From positions 124,001-188,000 of the forward strand of contig CAVSJA010000006.1 of assembly GCA_963728145.1 (NCBI GenBank): a stretch of DNA of 64,000 nt, read 5' to 3'. Origin of the DNA: CAVSJA01 sp963728145 (GTDB lineage: Bacteria > Bacteroidota > Bacteroidia > Chitinophagales > Chitinophagaceae). Under the pieces are notes generated by a model, which saw only the letters and a list, made by a program, of their open reading frames with translations, was not told the DNA's origin and ran no database searches. A program made the translations under genes and the position numbers. Below, one piece after another: positions 1-8,785 of the stretch; position 1 is the first letter of the stretch; each line of letters begins with the position of its first letter.

Positions 1-310
1 CCATCTCGATCGAACCGGGGCCATTTTCTTCATAAGCCGCAGCATTTGGCGAAGGGAAAACACCTGTGGTGCAAATAATGAAATTAATACCCAATCCTCC
101 GTGTCCTTTCCGGTAACCAATTTCTCCTGTTGCATCATTTTTTATCAGGAAGTCGAAGATTGCTCCGCCAATTGTGATAATGAAACTATTTGCTTTTGTA
201 TTTCCATTTACATCCAGCTTTTCTAAAGGCGTATCTGTTCCGACACCGAGATTTTGTGCGGTTGTATTAAGAGATAAACCTGAAAGCAGTATTATTAAAC
301 TCGTCTTCAT
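1..310 (-). CDS. Secreted tail-collar-type protein, partial (3' end outside window)
   Basis: The reading frame starts at the ATG complementary to 308-310 and is open to the window edge, giving about 103 residues. It begins with a short signal peptide ending in TTAQN, then a segment of the form GVGTDTPLEKLDVNG that precedes fibre-like domains in many Bacteroidota exported proteins, then IGYRKGHGGLGINFIICTTG. The same blocks, in the same order, occur in the next two genes, where a phage tail-collar domain follows; here that domain would lie beyond the edge. It is the most downstream member of a tandem minus-strand triplet. The family assignment rests on similarity to the two complete neighbours. 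Function is unknown; it is probably exported. Confidence 0.75.
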   Translation of the reverse strand, partial: MKTSLIILLSGLSLNTTAQNLGVGTDTPLEKLDVNGNTKANSFIITIGGAIFDFLIKNDATGEIGYRKGHGGLGINFIICTTGVFPSPNAAAYEENGPGSIEM

Positions 311-328
311 AAAAAATCGATTGAACAA

Positions 329-859
329 TTAATTATTTTTTTGCCCACGGTTCCAGTTATATCCGGCAGGCGAAGTTCCAACGCCAACGGGCACCAATCC
401 GCGAAGATCAGGAAGCGCAAATGTGGTATCTGTAGAGCCATAAGCATTTCCAAGGAGTGAATAAAGCGCCGAATTGAATACCGAATCTTTCCTGAGGTAC
501 TGTCCATTGCACAACTTCCAGTTTGCCGGGGCGAAATCACCGACAAATAAACGTATATCGCCCATATAAGGTCCGGAGGTATGATTCCCCCCGGATTGAT
601 CAGGAAATAATCCGGCTACGCAGATAATGTAATTGAAAGCCATGGCACCATGTCCCTTCCTGTGCCCAACAGTGCCTTGCACATTTGATCTCATCAGAAA
701 GTCAGATTGTGATCCACCATTTGCGATGGTAATCGAGTCTGTTCTTAGTTTACCATTGATCTCCAGTCGCTCGACGGGATTAGCAACTCCTAGTCCAACA
801 TTCTGCGAAAAGGCTGTCATGGTGAATGAAAAACTTAGTATTGATAAAATAATTTTCAT
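329..859 (-). CDS. Secreted tail-collar domain protein
   Basis: About 176 residues from the ATG at 859, chosen because it begins a good signal peptide (MKIILSILSFSFTMTAFSQ); the frame runs eight codons further upstream without a signal sequence. After the signal comes VGLGVANPVERLEING, then a linker with RKGHGAMAFNYIICVAG, then a phage tail-collar domain: GDIRLFVGDFAPANWKLCNG, a SLLGNAYGSTDTTFALPDLRG block and a C-terminal VPVGVG stretch. This is the pattern of the tail-collar or microcystin-dependent-protein family. The signal peptide implies export from the cell, not assembly in a phage particle, and no other phage gene lies nearby. Substrate or partner is unknown. Confidence 0.85.
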   Translation of the reverse strand: MKIILSILSFSFTMTAFSQNVGLGVANPVERLEINGKLRTDSITIANGGSQSDFLMRSNVQGTVGHRKGHGAMAFNYIICVAGLFPDQSGGNHTSGPYMGDIRLFVGDFAPANWKLCNGQYLRKDSVFNSALYSLLGNAYGSTDTTFALPDLRGLVPVGVGTSPAGYNWNRGQKNN

Positions 860-879
860 AATAATTCCATTAAAGTCGA

Positions 880-1401
880 TCAATTAGTTTTCTGGCCAAG
901 ACCCCAGGTCATATTTGAAGCGGCCCCAGCAGCTACGGGTGCAGAACCTCTTAGATCTGGTAACATAAATTGTGTTGTACCATTACCGCCATAGGTTGCC
1001 CCGATTACTCCGAATAAGGCGCCGAAGGATGCGGTTGTCAAAGTTTGTCCCTCACAGAACATCCACCCTGGCGGAGCCCAATCACCTCCAATGATCTTTA
1101 TTTCGCCAAGAAAAGGTCCATTTGTGAGGACGGTCGTTGATGGCACAGTACAACCCTGTACGCAAATGATATATCTCATCCCCATTGCGCCATGGCCCTT
1201 TCTGAAGGCAACTTTCCCTGCTGGTGTATGTTTCTTTAGAAAGTCAAAAGCATTTCCCCCAGATTTTAGAATTGCAGCATCTGTTTTAAGATTCCCGTTC
1301 ACATCGAGCTTTTCTATGGGGGTTATCGTGCCAATGCCCAGGTTCTGAGCGCACAACACATTGCATAATAGCAGCGTGCAGATTATGAAAATCCATTTCA
1401 T
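880..1401 (-). CDS. Secreted tail-collar domain protein
   Basis: About 173 residues from the ATG at 1401, which begins a signal peptide (MKWIFIICTLLLCNVLCAQ); a longer frame to 1458 exists but has no signal features. The order is signal peptide, GIGTITPIEKLDVNG, an AFRKGHGAMGMRYIICVQG linker, then a tail-collar domain (GEIKIIGGDWAPPGWMFCEG, then IGATYGGNGTTQFMLPDLRG). It is the first gene of the tandem triplet and lies 20 bp from the next gene, so co-transcription is likely. The three proteins differ enough that the duplication is not recent. Confidence 0.85.
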   Translation of the reverse strand: MKWIFIICTLLLCNVLCAQNLGIGTITPIEKLDVNGNLKTDAAILKSGGNAFDFLKKHTPAGKVAFRKGHGAMGMRYIICVQGCTVPSTTVLTNGPFLGEIKIIGGDWAPPGWMFCEGQTLTTASFGALFGVIGATYGGNGTTQFMLPDLRGSAPVAAGAASNMTWGLGQKTN

Positions 1402-1699
1402 AACATAAGCTTTTATTAATAATTCTATTGTCTTAGTTCGGCCCTGTAGCCAATGCAATTTGTGAGTCAGAGGAGGGTGAGTCGAATAGATATTGCGAAA
1501 ACTCTTTTAGGAAGTTAGATCATTTTTTCGTTTGCAACAATAGGGTTGTAGCCCCGTCTTTTTGGAAACCACATATTTATGTGAGCTTATTCCCCTTCAG
1601 GGCGTCATTAATACATACTTATGCGATTGTAATCGCTATCACACAAACCGATATTTGACCTACCAAGATCAGAATTAACCTTACTATTAACAGCTTTAT

Positions 1700-1994
1700 A
1701 TGAAACAAGACCATTCAAGCGCCTTCGTAAACATAACGGGTTCAGTATTTGTGAGTATTTGCCTTATGATCGGAACCTTTCTGGCTTTCTCTTTTTCAAA
1801 TGAGAACAAGACCAATGTCTTAAGCAAAGGTCTCGACCCGGATACGTATTGGGACGAATCCAGCTGCCCTTGCCTTGCAGAAGAAGAAGAACCTGAATGC
1901 ACGAGCACAGTGTTTCTTCAGGTCGGATCTGTACAGTCTGAATTACTTTCGTGGTAATGGTTATCGGGATGAAAGCAGCTTTATAGCCAACTAA
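1700..1994 (+). pseudogene. Small membrane-anchored Cys-containing protein, apparent frameshift
   Basis: The ATG at 1700 opens a frame with a hydrophobic segment (SVFVSICLMIGTFLAFSF) followed by a polar, Cys-containing, acidic part (YWDESSCPCLAEEEEPEC). The frame itself stops at 1957 in unconvincing sequence. Dropping one G of the GG at 1921-1922 gives the more natural tail SDLYSLNYFRGNGYRDESSF and a stop at 1992-1994. I recognise the general shape of small Bacteroidota proteins of this kind, with an N-terminal TM or signal and a Cys-rich tail, but not a named family. A chance open frame remains possible. Confidence 0.4.
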
Positions 1995-2192
1995 CAACAG
2001 TCACCTCCAAATAATTTTTTCAGGATTTCATACCTGCTCAATCAGCAATTTGATGCATGTACTTGTCCTTTCCGGACTGCGATGCTGAAAATTTGGAGAT
2101 GCAGCGGCTCACTACCAAAATGGAATTATTGCGATGCCGAGAATTTACAAACTGCCGTTCAGGGAAAAGTCCTGTCAACAAAGTTAATTTTT

Positions 2193-2235
2193 TAACTAAT
2201 TAACTAATTAACCAATCAACCAATCAACCAACCCA
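2193..2235 (-). repeat. Gene-end tandem word repeat (GGTTGATT/GGTTAATT class)
   Basis: About 43 bp of short words, read on the minus strand as repeats of GGTTGATT and AGTTAATT. It begins directly after the TGA stop (2236-2238) of the minus-strand membrane-protein gene. Copies of the same class follow the stop codons of several other genes in the window. Confidence 0.8.
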
Positions 2236-2584
2236 TCAGTACTCCTGAAACTCCGGACCATACTGCGGTTTCTGAAATTTTCTGCTTATGGCAGATTTGG
2301 CCCTTTCGAGCCATGGACTAAATTCTTTTTTGATCAGTCGCAATACGATTTCAAAAACAATGTAGCCGATCAGTACGGAAGCAGCCCATTCCAGGATAGA
2401 AAATGTTTGCTTGTCAACTATTGTTTTTTTCGAAGCGAGTCCCCATAAATTTTTTATGCTGCGTGTTGCAAAGAAATGAGATACGAGGCTTGCTGCCCAT
2501 AAGCCGATTACAAAGCCCGGTAAATGTCCCGGTAATTTTGTCGAAAAGGTATTCTGAGAGTTTGATGACTTTTTGCTTGTTCAT
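2236..2584 (-). pseudogene. Small membrane protein, frameshifted
   Basis: From the ATG at 2584 the frame reads MNKQKVIKLSEYLFDKITGT and continues as FTG, but it then leaves sense and stops early. Skipping one base in the CCC run at 2516-2518 (GGG on the coding strand) restores a coherent protein of about 115 residues: a TM segment (FVIGLWAASLVSHFF), a second hydrophobic stretch (FSILEWAASVLIGYIVFEIV) and a basic cytoplasmic tail ending PEFQEY. The second frame has no start codon of its own after its preceding stop, so one disrupted gene is the best reading. I do not recognise the family. The cause may be an assembly error or real inactivation. Confidence 0.65.
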
Positions 2585-2962
2585 AGGACGGGATTTATTT
2601 GAAGAAACGGGATTCAAATAAAAATATAATTTATTATTCCGGTGAATGCAAAGTTGTGGAATAAGCTCCTGTTCTGAGTATGGATGAAATGCTTGGATCA
2701 AGTTCGGGCTCGCCTCAGTGCGAAGAATCTTACGGGAGACAGGAGACGCAGGATTGCGGTGATCATTTAATTTTGCGTTTTCGCCCCGCCATTGCGGGAG
2801 TTAATTCTCTTTGAAATACAGGAATTCCGAAAAAAAAGGTATTATGGCATTTAAACCGTTGAAAATTAACATATCGCCATGCCCATACAAATCCGGAACT
2901 TCTTCATACAAAAAACACCGTTCCAATCGTTTATAACAAGACAAAATCTCAATCCAAAATCT
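2585..2962. other. Intergenic region, no gene seen
   Basis: No convincing coding frame. It holds a short palindrome around 2784-2802 (CCCCGCCATTGCGGG) resembling the GC-rich palindromes seen elsewhere in the window. It must also contain promoters for the divergent genes on either side, but I found no clear TAnnTTTG box. Confidence 0.4.
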
Positions 2963-3334
2963 ATGAGCGACTTGAAACAAATGGTCCGCGAATTATTTGA
3001 AAAGGACCAGCAAATGAACTCTATCGAAAAAGAAATCAAAACGAAAAGAGCGCATTACCATCACCTCATCCTTAAGAATTCGGAAAAAGTTTATTCCGAT
3101 GTTGAAGTAGCGGCAATCAATATGGCGTTTGAAGAATTGAATAAATTGGAAGAACAAAAATCCGTTTTTAAGGATCGATTCACCGATATAAAAAACATGA
3201 TGCTCAAGTTACTCAATCCCCTGAATGGTGGACGATGGGTGCACGAGACCGAAGATCCCATCAATCCGCGCTGGGAATTCTGGGTGGAAGACGAGGAATT
3301 GAAGTACGCCCGCCTGAATGGAGCCGCCTATTAA
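2963..3334 (+). CDS. Small coiled-coil hypothetical protein
   Basis: About 123 residues from the ATG at 2963 (MSDLKQMVRELFEKDQQMNS). An in-frame ATG at 2879 would add 28 residues of less typical sequence, so the start is uncertain. The protein is rich in Glu, Lys and Leu with heptad-like spacing over roughly residues 5-85, suggesting a coiled coil, and ends in an aromatic, acidic tail (WVHETEDPINPRWEFWVEDE). There is no signal peptide or TM segment, so it is probably cytoplasmic. I do not recognise the family. Confidence 0.65.
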   Translation: MSDLKQMVRELFEKDQQMNSIEKEIKTKRAHYHHLILKNSEKVYSDVEVAAINMAFEELNKLEEQKSVFKDRFTDIKNMMLKLLNPLNGGRWVHETEDPINPRWEFWVEDEELKYARLNGAAY

Positions 3335-3447
3335 AAATTTTATTTTTTTGGGAATATTTTTTTTGGAAATTTAACTTCGATTCCGGTCTGATATCTTTAA
3401 CAGCCGGACGGAAAAAAATTCGCCGTTCTAACAATGATCCAGAATTT

Positions 3448-3693
3448 ATGACCCTTTTTGAATTCCGGCAGCTTCCCTATCCTCACCAAATCAGACTTCT
3501 CTACGAAGAGGGAACATATATTGGCAAAAACAAGGATAGGGGGCTCACTTTTCTACTTTATCAATTAGCTGGTTTTTATATTGAGATTTCATATAGTCTT
3601 TATCGGGTGAAGATTGAGGGGCTGAATTTTTCAGAATCAACGGATATGTTAGATCCTTACCTGGAACAGGTCGAAATAGAACTATTAGCATAG
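3448..3693 (+). CDS. Small hypothetical protein
   Basis: About 81 residues from the ATG at 3448 (MTLFEFRQLPYPHQIRLLYE), chosen because the frame upstream overlaps the previous gene and reads like a shadow. The composition is mixed, with a central LTFLLYQLAGFYIEISYSLY stretch that reads as a beta strand, not a TM helix. It lies between a coiled-coil protein and a response regulator on the same strand. Small proteins of this size and flavour are common beside single-domain regulators in this phylum, but I cannot assign a role. Confidence 0.6.
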   Translation: MTLFEFRQLPYPHQIRLLYEEGTYIGKNKDRGLTFLLYQLAGFYIEISYSLYRVKIEGLNFSESTDMLDPYLEQVEIELLA

Positions 3694-3743
3694 AATTTCA
3701 ACCATAGATAAATACAAACACCAAAACACCAAAACTGCCAGTT

Positions 3744-4190
3744 ATGACCAAATCCATTTCCCCCAGGAATATCGTCCTGTATGCTGACGACGACTCTGAT
3801 GATTTGGAATTAGTAACCTCTTCCTTTGAAACGTATGCCAATAATGTTGAAGTAATAACTTTCAGGGATGGAACTGAGATTATAGAATTCCTGAATAAAC
3901 GCTCTGATCACGATCCCCATCCCTGCCTGATTATTCTGGATATAAACATGCCCTTACTTAATGGCAAAGATGCACTGGTTAAGATCAGGAGAATTCCGGG
4001 CTATGAATCAATTCCCGTTGTGCTGTTCTCAACTTCTTCGCAACCTAATGACGGAAGTTTTGCAAAAAAATACAACGCTGGCTTCGTCACCAAACCGCTC
4101 GAACATGCCCAAATGCGCGTGATCACCGATCAGTTTATTGATCACTGTAGCGATGAGATCAAAAGGAATATACGGAAGTTCCTTCAGTAG
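3744..4190 (+). CDS. Single-domain response regulator (CheY/Rcp1 type)
   Basis: 148 residues forming one receiver domain with no output domain. The acidic pocket is D15-D17 (LYADDDSDD), the phosphoacceptor is D66 (LIILDINMP), the conserved Thr/Ser lies at S96-T97 (LFSTSS), and the conserved Lys is K117 (FVTKPLE). The extended loop before D66 (RSDHDPHPCLI) is typical of Rcp1-like regulators that receive phosphate from phytochrome-like or hybrid histidine kinases. It probably signals through protein contact. No kinase gene is nearby, so the partner is encoded elsewhere. Confidence 0.9.
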   Translation: MTKSISPRNIVLYADDDSDDLELVTSSFETYANNVEVITFRDGTEIIEFLNKRSDHDPHPCLIILDINMPLLNGKDALVKIRRIPGYESIPVVLFSTSSQPNDGSFAKKYNAGFVTKPLEHAQMRVITDQFIDHCSDEIKRNIRKFLQ

Positions 4191-4197
4191 AAGACCC

Positions 4198-4482
4198 AAT
4201 TGAACAGAAGAACAGATGAACAGAAGAACAGTAGAACAGAAGAACAGTGGAACAGCAGAGCAGAAGAACGAGGGGTGAATTCAGGGTAGCTCTATTTCTT
4301 TGTGTAAATAGTTTTTTGGTAACTGTACTAGAAGTAACTCAAGGGTTATGCCCTTGATATGTAATAGTTAGTATTTGCTGTCACAGCTTCCTAAATTCTA
4401 CTGTTCAGCTGTTCTACTGTTCTTCTGCTCTTCTGTTCCTCTGTTCTGCTGTTCTTCTGTTCATCTGTTCTTCTGTTCAATT
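4198..4482. repeat. Long inverted repeat of GAACAGAA words between convergent genes
   Basis: Left arm 4198-4268 is a tandem of GAACAG/AAGAACAG words starting just after the response-regulator stop. Right arm 4400-4482 is its near-complement and contains the TGA stop (4477-4479) of the TonB receptor gene. The arms could pair over about 70 bp with a loop near 130 bp. On each side the sense strand of the upstream gene reads GAACAGAAGAACAG, so each gene carries its own copy in the same sense. Confidence 0.85.
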
Positions 4483-6915
4483 CCCCGCGCCAACTCGATT
4501 CATTTCCTCCTGTGCTCCGCTGCCTCTTCGAGCCGCTGTTTTAAACGCTTTTCCAAACCGGTAGGTGAATGATATATTGACAACGCGGCTATCGCGTTTT
4601 ATAGTGAAGTATTCATCAGTTTGCTGGAAATACGTGAGGCCACTCATATTGTTGGTCCAGAAGAGATCACGCACATTCAATCTGATTGTTCCCTGCTTCT
4701 TTAGAATCTGTTTGGATATTCCAGCATTTAATTGTCCATTCGGTTCAAGCACTTCCTGGATATCGTTCTGTGCTTTTGTGATATAGAAGCCCGATAGTTC
4801 GGCGGCCCAGCCCTTATTGAACTGAAACTGGTTGGTCATATTAGCGTTAAGCTGTGAAATTTCGGCTGTATAATCTTTCCATAAAACACCTTCTATTTTC
4901 TTATACAGGAAATCTGCCTGCAGATTCAGTGTCCACCATTTGAAGGGCTTTACGTGCAGGCTCATTGATAGGCCGATGCTCTGCATTCTTCCGAGATTTC
5001 CTTCAGTATAAATAATATTCCCACTTGTATCAGAAAGAAAGATCTGCGAGAAATAATCTTTGACGTAACTATAGCTCACACTGGTAACAAGCAGTTCCTT
5101 GTACAAATGGGTGGCTCCAAAATTCCATGTGTACTGCGGTTTGAAATAAGGATTCCCAACCTGGTTGGTGTATTTATTGATGATGAATACAAACGGATTC
5201 AGTTTTTGAAATGCCGGCCTGTCGATTCGTCGACCTGCACTAATCGAAATCGTATTCGATGAATCAGCTTTATAACTAAAAAAGAGAGTTGGAAACAAAC
5301 TGTTATACCTTCTGGAGAATGAAGAATCCTTCCTTGAAGCGTTACCTAGCTGTTCTCCATCATAGCCTGTGTATTCATACCGAAGTCCACCCTGCAAACT
5401 GATCTTATTGAATTCCTTTAGTACATTTCCATACAAAGCATGAATATTTTCAGTGTAAAGGAAGTGATTGGTCCGGTTCAGATCCGGAAGCCAGTTGCCA
5501 TTATCTAAATAATAATATTCCGCAAGATTGTCTGTACTTACCCGTGAAGATTTCCAGCCGGCTTCAAATTTTCCTGAGCTGCTGAAACGATCTGTATAAT
5601 CTGCTTTTCCTGAGTAGATCTTAATGTTAGATGGAAGATTGCCTTTGATTTCTTCCTGGTATCCACCTGGGCCAGAAAGACTGTTCTGAAAGGAAGTATT
5701 GCTTCTATTTCTATATCCCAGGAAGTCAAGATCAGCAGTTATCTCTTTTTTTGCATCAATCACATGCCTCACATTCAGGTTTATTGCATTGTTCCCCCAA
5801 CCTCCGTTGGTCGTGCTCAAACTATTAATTACAGAATCAGTTGACCCGCTTTCGTTCAGCCATTGTGCATCGGCCGTACTATTACTTTTTCTCGAAAGAC
5901 TAAGACCTGAGTAAACCATACCGATGGTTGTCTTCTTATCCAGGAAGAAATCTATGCCCGATCTCCAGCTTTGGTTGAAGAATCTTCCTTCGAACAAAGT
6001 AGGTTGTTCCAACTGCGCATCGATAGTCTTTAAATCTTGCTTATAATATGTTCGCAATGCATACATATCGGTAAAATTCCTTGCCGCATTGAGATTGTAA
6101 TTCAGAAAGACATTGAACTTACCGCTGCGCATATTTAGTGCTACACTATTGTTTGTCTTGGGATACTGGCCCTGACCATAACCCATGGTTACAGTTCCGT
6201 TAAATCCCTGTTGCCTTTGCTTTTTTGTGCGGATATTAATGATCCCTGCATTCCCCGCAGCATCATATTTTGCAGGTGGATTGGTCATCAGTTCAATTGT
6301 CTCCACCTGTGTTGCACTCATCCCATTCAATAGTGCAGCAAGATCGGTTCCCGACAGATAAGTTTGCTTACCATCGATCATGATCAATACCTGGGACTTG
6401 CCTTTGAGACTGATATTACCATCGCGGTCAACCGAAACGCCCGGAGATTTTTCCAGTACTTCCATTACAGTGGCTCCGGCACTTGTTATGCTTGCTTCAA
6501 CATTTATTATTGTCTTATCGGCAGTTTGCTGAATAAATGGTTTGCGTCCGGTTACGGTCACTTCCTGCAACATGCCTTTTGAAGCAGGTAGTACAATTGC
6601 CTGTAGTCTTTTTTCATTGTCCGGAAGAGGCAATTGAATAAGCCCGGAGTATTGAGTTACCCTATTCACCATACTCACCCTGATCCGATACTGACCCACT
6701 GAAATATTTTCAAACACAACGATACCGCTCGAATCAGTCATACTTGTAGCAACTATTGCTGAATCATTATAACGTAAAAGCTCAACTGTAGCGAAGGGGA
6801 TCGCAGCCTTTTGATCATCAATTACGGGCACTTCGACCCTTGAGGGAGTTAGAGGCTGGGTGAATGCAGTCAGTCCAATTAGTAAAATTCCAATAAAAGC
6901 GATTACTCTTTTCAT
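4477..6915 (-). CDS. TonB-dependent receptor with carboxypeptidase-regulatory-like N-terminal domain
   Basis: 812 residues from the ATG at 6915, which starts a signal peptide (MKRVIAFIGILLIGLTAFTQ). Residues about 25-110 form a carboxypeptidase-regulatory-like beta-sandwich (AIPFATVELLRYNDSAIV, then SVGQYRIRVSMV). A plug domain follows (QEVTVTGRKPFIQQTADKT, then VMEVLEKSPGVSVDRDGN and AGIINIRTKK), and the rest reads as an outer-membrane beta-barrel with alternating aromatic strands. This is the common Bacteroidota receptor type with an outer-membrane barrel domain rather than the SusC type, and no SusD partner is adjacent. The ligand is unknown; glycosidase genes lie just upstream but have their own transcription context. 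Confidence 0.9.
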   Translation of the reverse strand: MKRVIAFIGILLIGLTAFTQPLTPSRVEVPVIDDQKAAIPFATVELLRYNDSAIVATSMTDSSGIVVFENISVGQYRIRVSMVNRVTQYSGLIQLPLPDNEKRLQAIVLPASKGMLQEVTVTGRKPFIQQTADKTIINVEASITSAGATVMEVLEKSPGVSVDRDGNISLKGKSQVLIMIDGKQTYLSGTDLAALLNGMSATQVETIELMTNPPAKYDAAGNAGIINIRTKKQRQQGFNGTVTMGYGQGQYPKTNNSVALNMRSGKFNVFLNYNLNAARNFTDMYALRTYYKQDLKTIDAQLEQPTLFEGRFFNQSWRSGIDFFLDKKTTIGMVYSGLSLSRKSNSTADAQWLNESGSTDSVINSLSTTNGGWGNNAINLNVRHVIDAKKEITADLDFLGYRNRSNTSFQNSLSGPGGYQEEIKGNLPSNIKIYSGKADYTDRFSSSGKFEAGWKSSRVSTDNLAEYYYLDNGNWLPDLNRTNHFLYTENIHALYGNVLKEFNKISLQGGLRYEYTGYDGEQLGNASRKDSSFSRRYNSLFPTLFFSYKADSSNTISISAGRRIDRPAFQKLNPFVFIINKYTNQVGNPYFKPQYTWNFGATHLYKELLVTSVSYSYVKDYFSQIFLSDTSGNIIYTEGNLGRMQSIGLSMSLHVKPFKWWTLNLQADFLYKKIEGVLWKDYTAEISQLNANMTNQFQFNKGWAAELSGFYITKAQNDIQEVLEPNGQLNAGISKQILKKQGTIRLNVRDLFWTNNMSGLTYFQQTDEYFTIKRDSRVVNISFTYRFGKAFKTAARRGSGAQEEMNRVGAGN

Positions 6916-6974
6916 ACAGTATGGAGGCAAGATAATGCCGGAAACCTATATCGGAAGATCAATTTTATTCGAGT

Positions 6975-7137
6975 GGTAAGGGTTTACCCCCTGTCCCCCT
7001 GAAGGGGGAACTTGGATTCAATATCTCCTATGAATTGGTGGATGTTTTTAACTCCCCCTTTGCGCCGACGCTGACCGCGTGCGCTGAAGCTATAGCGGTG
7101 GCGCAAGCTTTAGCGCAAGCGTTAGGGGGTTGGGGGG
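6975..7137. repeat. GC-rich palindromic intergenic element
   Basis: Contains the hairpin TCCCCCTGAAGGGGGA (6994-7009) and, from 7053, a complex block with GCGCCGACGCTGA and AGCTTTAGCGCAAGCG. The second part shares long stretches, inverted, with 51166-51210. It reaches into the end of the GH28 frame: the TAA stop (7122-7124) and the last codons (HPPTP) lie inside the repeat. Confidence 0.7.
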
Positions 7138-8571
7138 TGTTTAATCCCTGTACTCTTATGCTGATAAATCTTGTGTTTCTTATTCCCGGGTTCCTTTATC
7201 TCTGTGCTAGTGAACTGCGAATCGCGAACATCATCCAGCACAATTGCCGGCCGATAGTCTTTTTTCTGTGCAGTCAATTTGAAGTTGGAAATAGTAAGAC
7301 CCTTCGCATGTCTCACATATAACCCCCATGCAGGTAATTCTTTGAATTTAGAGAACTCAGGATATGTTGCAGGATTTTCAGGAACCTTATCCAGATTTTC
7401 CAAACTCACTTCCGCAAACATCACATTGCCTCCGCCGGGATGTTTGATTTCAATATTTTTTAATGTGATATTCGAAATGATAGCATCAGGCATCCCAACT
7501 ATTGAGGCTGGTGAAACATTTCTTGGCATGTCTTCAATAGGACCTTCATATTCGTACCCGGAATCTGGTTTTCCTGCAGGTACTTCAACATAGATATTCG
7601 AAAGTTGAACATTCTCCAATCTTCCTTTTTTGCCGGTTTGTCTTTCACCAATCCGAAGAAAAAATGCGTTGCCAGTATTGATCGCTCTTAAACTATCCAC
7701 CGATACCTGTTCAATGAAACCTCCATCTACAGCCTCCAATGCGATTGCTGAACGATAGGTATCAAAAACTTTAATATTGGATATGCGGATATTTCGAAAT
7801 CCACCTAAAGAAGCTGTTCCAAATTTTATGGCATTTGCGCTGGAGCGTATTGTACAGTTTCTGATGAAAATGTTCTGATTGACTTTGGAAGGATCATGTG
7901 ACTTCAAACAAATACCATCATCATCCGAATCAATATAGGAATTGGTGATGGAAACACTATCGCAATCTACGATATCGATCCCGTCGTTATTCCAAAATGC
8001 TTTGCTATCAACAGTAATACTATCAATAATCAAATTCCTGCATTGATCATAAGTTTGAACCCAGGCCGCAGCATTTTTCAATGTGATTCTCCTTATGAAT
8101 GAATTCCGGCAATTCCTGAAATTGACAAGTTTTGGCCTTATCTCTACTTCAGGTCTATCATTCCTGAATGCATCCTTAACCAAACCCTTATGCACATTCG
8201 CTGCAACATTTCTTGCTACAATTCTTCCCTGACCATCTATAACTCCCGGACCGGTTATTCCAACATTCTCGGCATCGTATGCGAAAACTAAAGCAGTAAA
8301 AATTTTTCTGTCATAATCAAATGGGTTCAAACTTCCGAGCAATACTGCGCCTTCTTTTAAATGAATTGTTGTATTCGACTTTAGATGTATCGAGCCGGTA
8401 AGAAATCTTCCCACATCAAATACCAGTCTTCCTCCGCCTTCTTTATGGATATAATCGATAGCGAATTGAATGCTGCGGGTATTCAGTGTAACGCCGTCCG
8501 AATGTATATTGAAATAGAGATGCTGGGTAGTCTTTTGCGTTTGCGTTCCATAAAATCAAGAGACAGATCAT
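7122..8571 (-). pseudogene. Glycoside hydrolase family 28 (polygalacturonase-like), frameshifted near the N-terminus
   Basis: The main frame (up to about 8510) has the GH28 beta-helix motifs: a GGGRLVFDVGRFLTGSIHLK lead, NNDGIDIVDCDSVSITN (the NTDG-type catalytic block), SDDDGICLKS (the DD catalytic block), then repeated FRNIRISNI and LENVQLSNI coils. The family hydrolyses galacturonide links in pectin. The start is disrupted: a signal-like N-terminus (MICLLILWNANAKDYPASLF) lies in another frame from 8571. Deleting one base from the AAA at 8512-8514 joins it to NIHSDGVTLNTRSIQFAID, which is what homologues show. A further one-base change may be needed for a start at 8590. The C-terminal residues come from an intergenic repeat. 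Confidence 0.75.
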
Positions 8572-8607
8572 ATGGTGATAAGGTTTTCATAATCAATTTA
8601 ATCCTTT

Positions 8608-8745
8608 GTATTTCTCTGCGTCCTCTGCGCTTCTTGTGTCCTCTGCGTCCAAAAATCCTGCACTTCGGAGACTTCGAAAGTACACAGGCTCTGATTGCAA
8701 AGGTTTTTAGGACGCAGAGGCACTAAGAACTGCAGAGGACGCGAA
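8608..8745. repeat. Inverted word repeat (CCTCTGCGTCC class)
   Basis: The left part (about 8613-8653) is built from CTCTGCGTCCTCTGCG words, and the right part (about 8703-8745) is the imperfect complement (GGACGCAGAGG and GCAGAGGACGCG). It separates the GH106 3' end from the GH28 5' end and could fold as a long hairpin in the transcript. Confidence 0.7.
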
Positions 8746-8761
8746 ATTTTAGCTAACTGTT

Positions 8762-8785
8762 TATTGACTCCTGACTCTCGACTAA
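8762..8785 (-). repeat. Gene-end repeat (GAGTCAGGAGTC class)
   Basis: Short words read on the minus strand as TTAGTCGAGAGTCAGGAGTC, overlapping the stop codon of the GH106 gene. The same class, in the same sense, follows the ABC ATPase gene stop near 19720. Confidence 0.65.

Noticed and set aside
1..1401. Prophage remnant
   Set aside because: Only collar domains are present, all with signal peptides; no capsid, terminase, integrase or lysis gene is visible.
1996..2190. Possible second small Cys-containing peptide downstream of the 1700 gene
   Set aside because: Readable text (FDACTCPF, then KWNYCDAENLQTAV) but no suitable start codon and no family pattern; too weak to call.
4375..4572. Plus-strand Cys/Leu-rich open frame
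   Set aside because: It lies in the right arm of the GAACAGAA inverted repeat and the antisense of the TonB receptor end; its composition is a by-product of the repeat.
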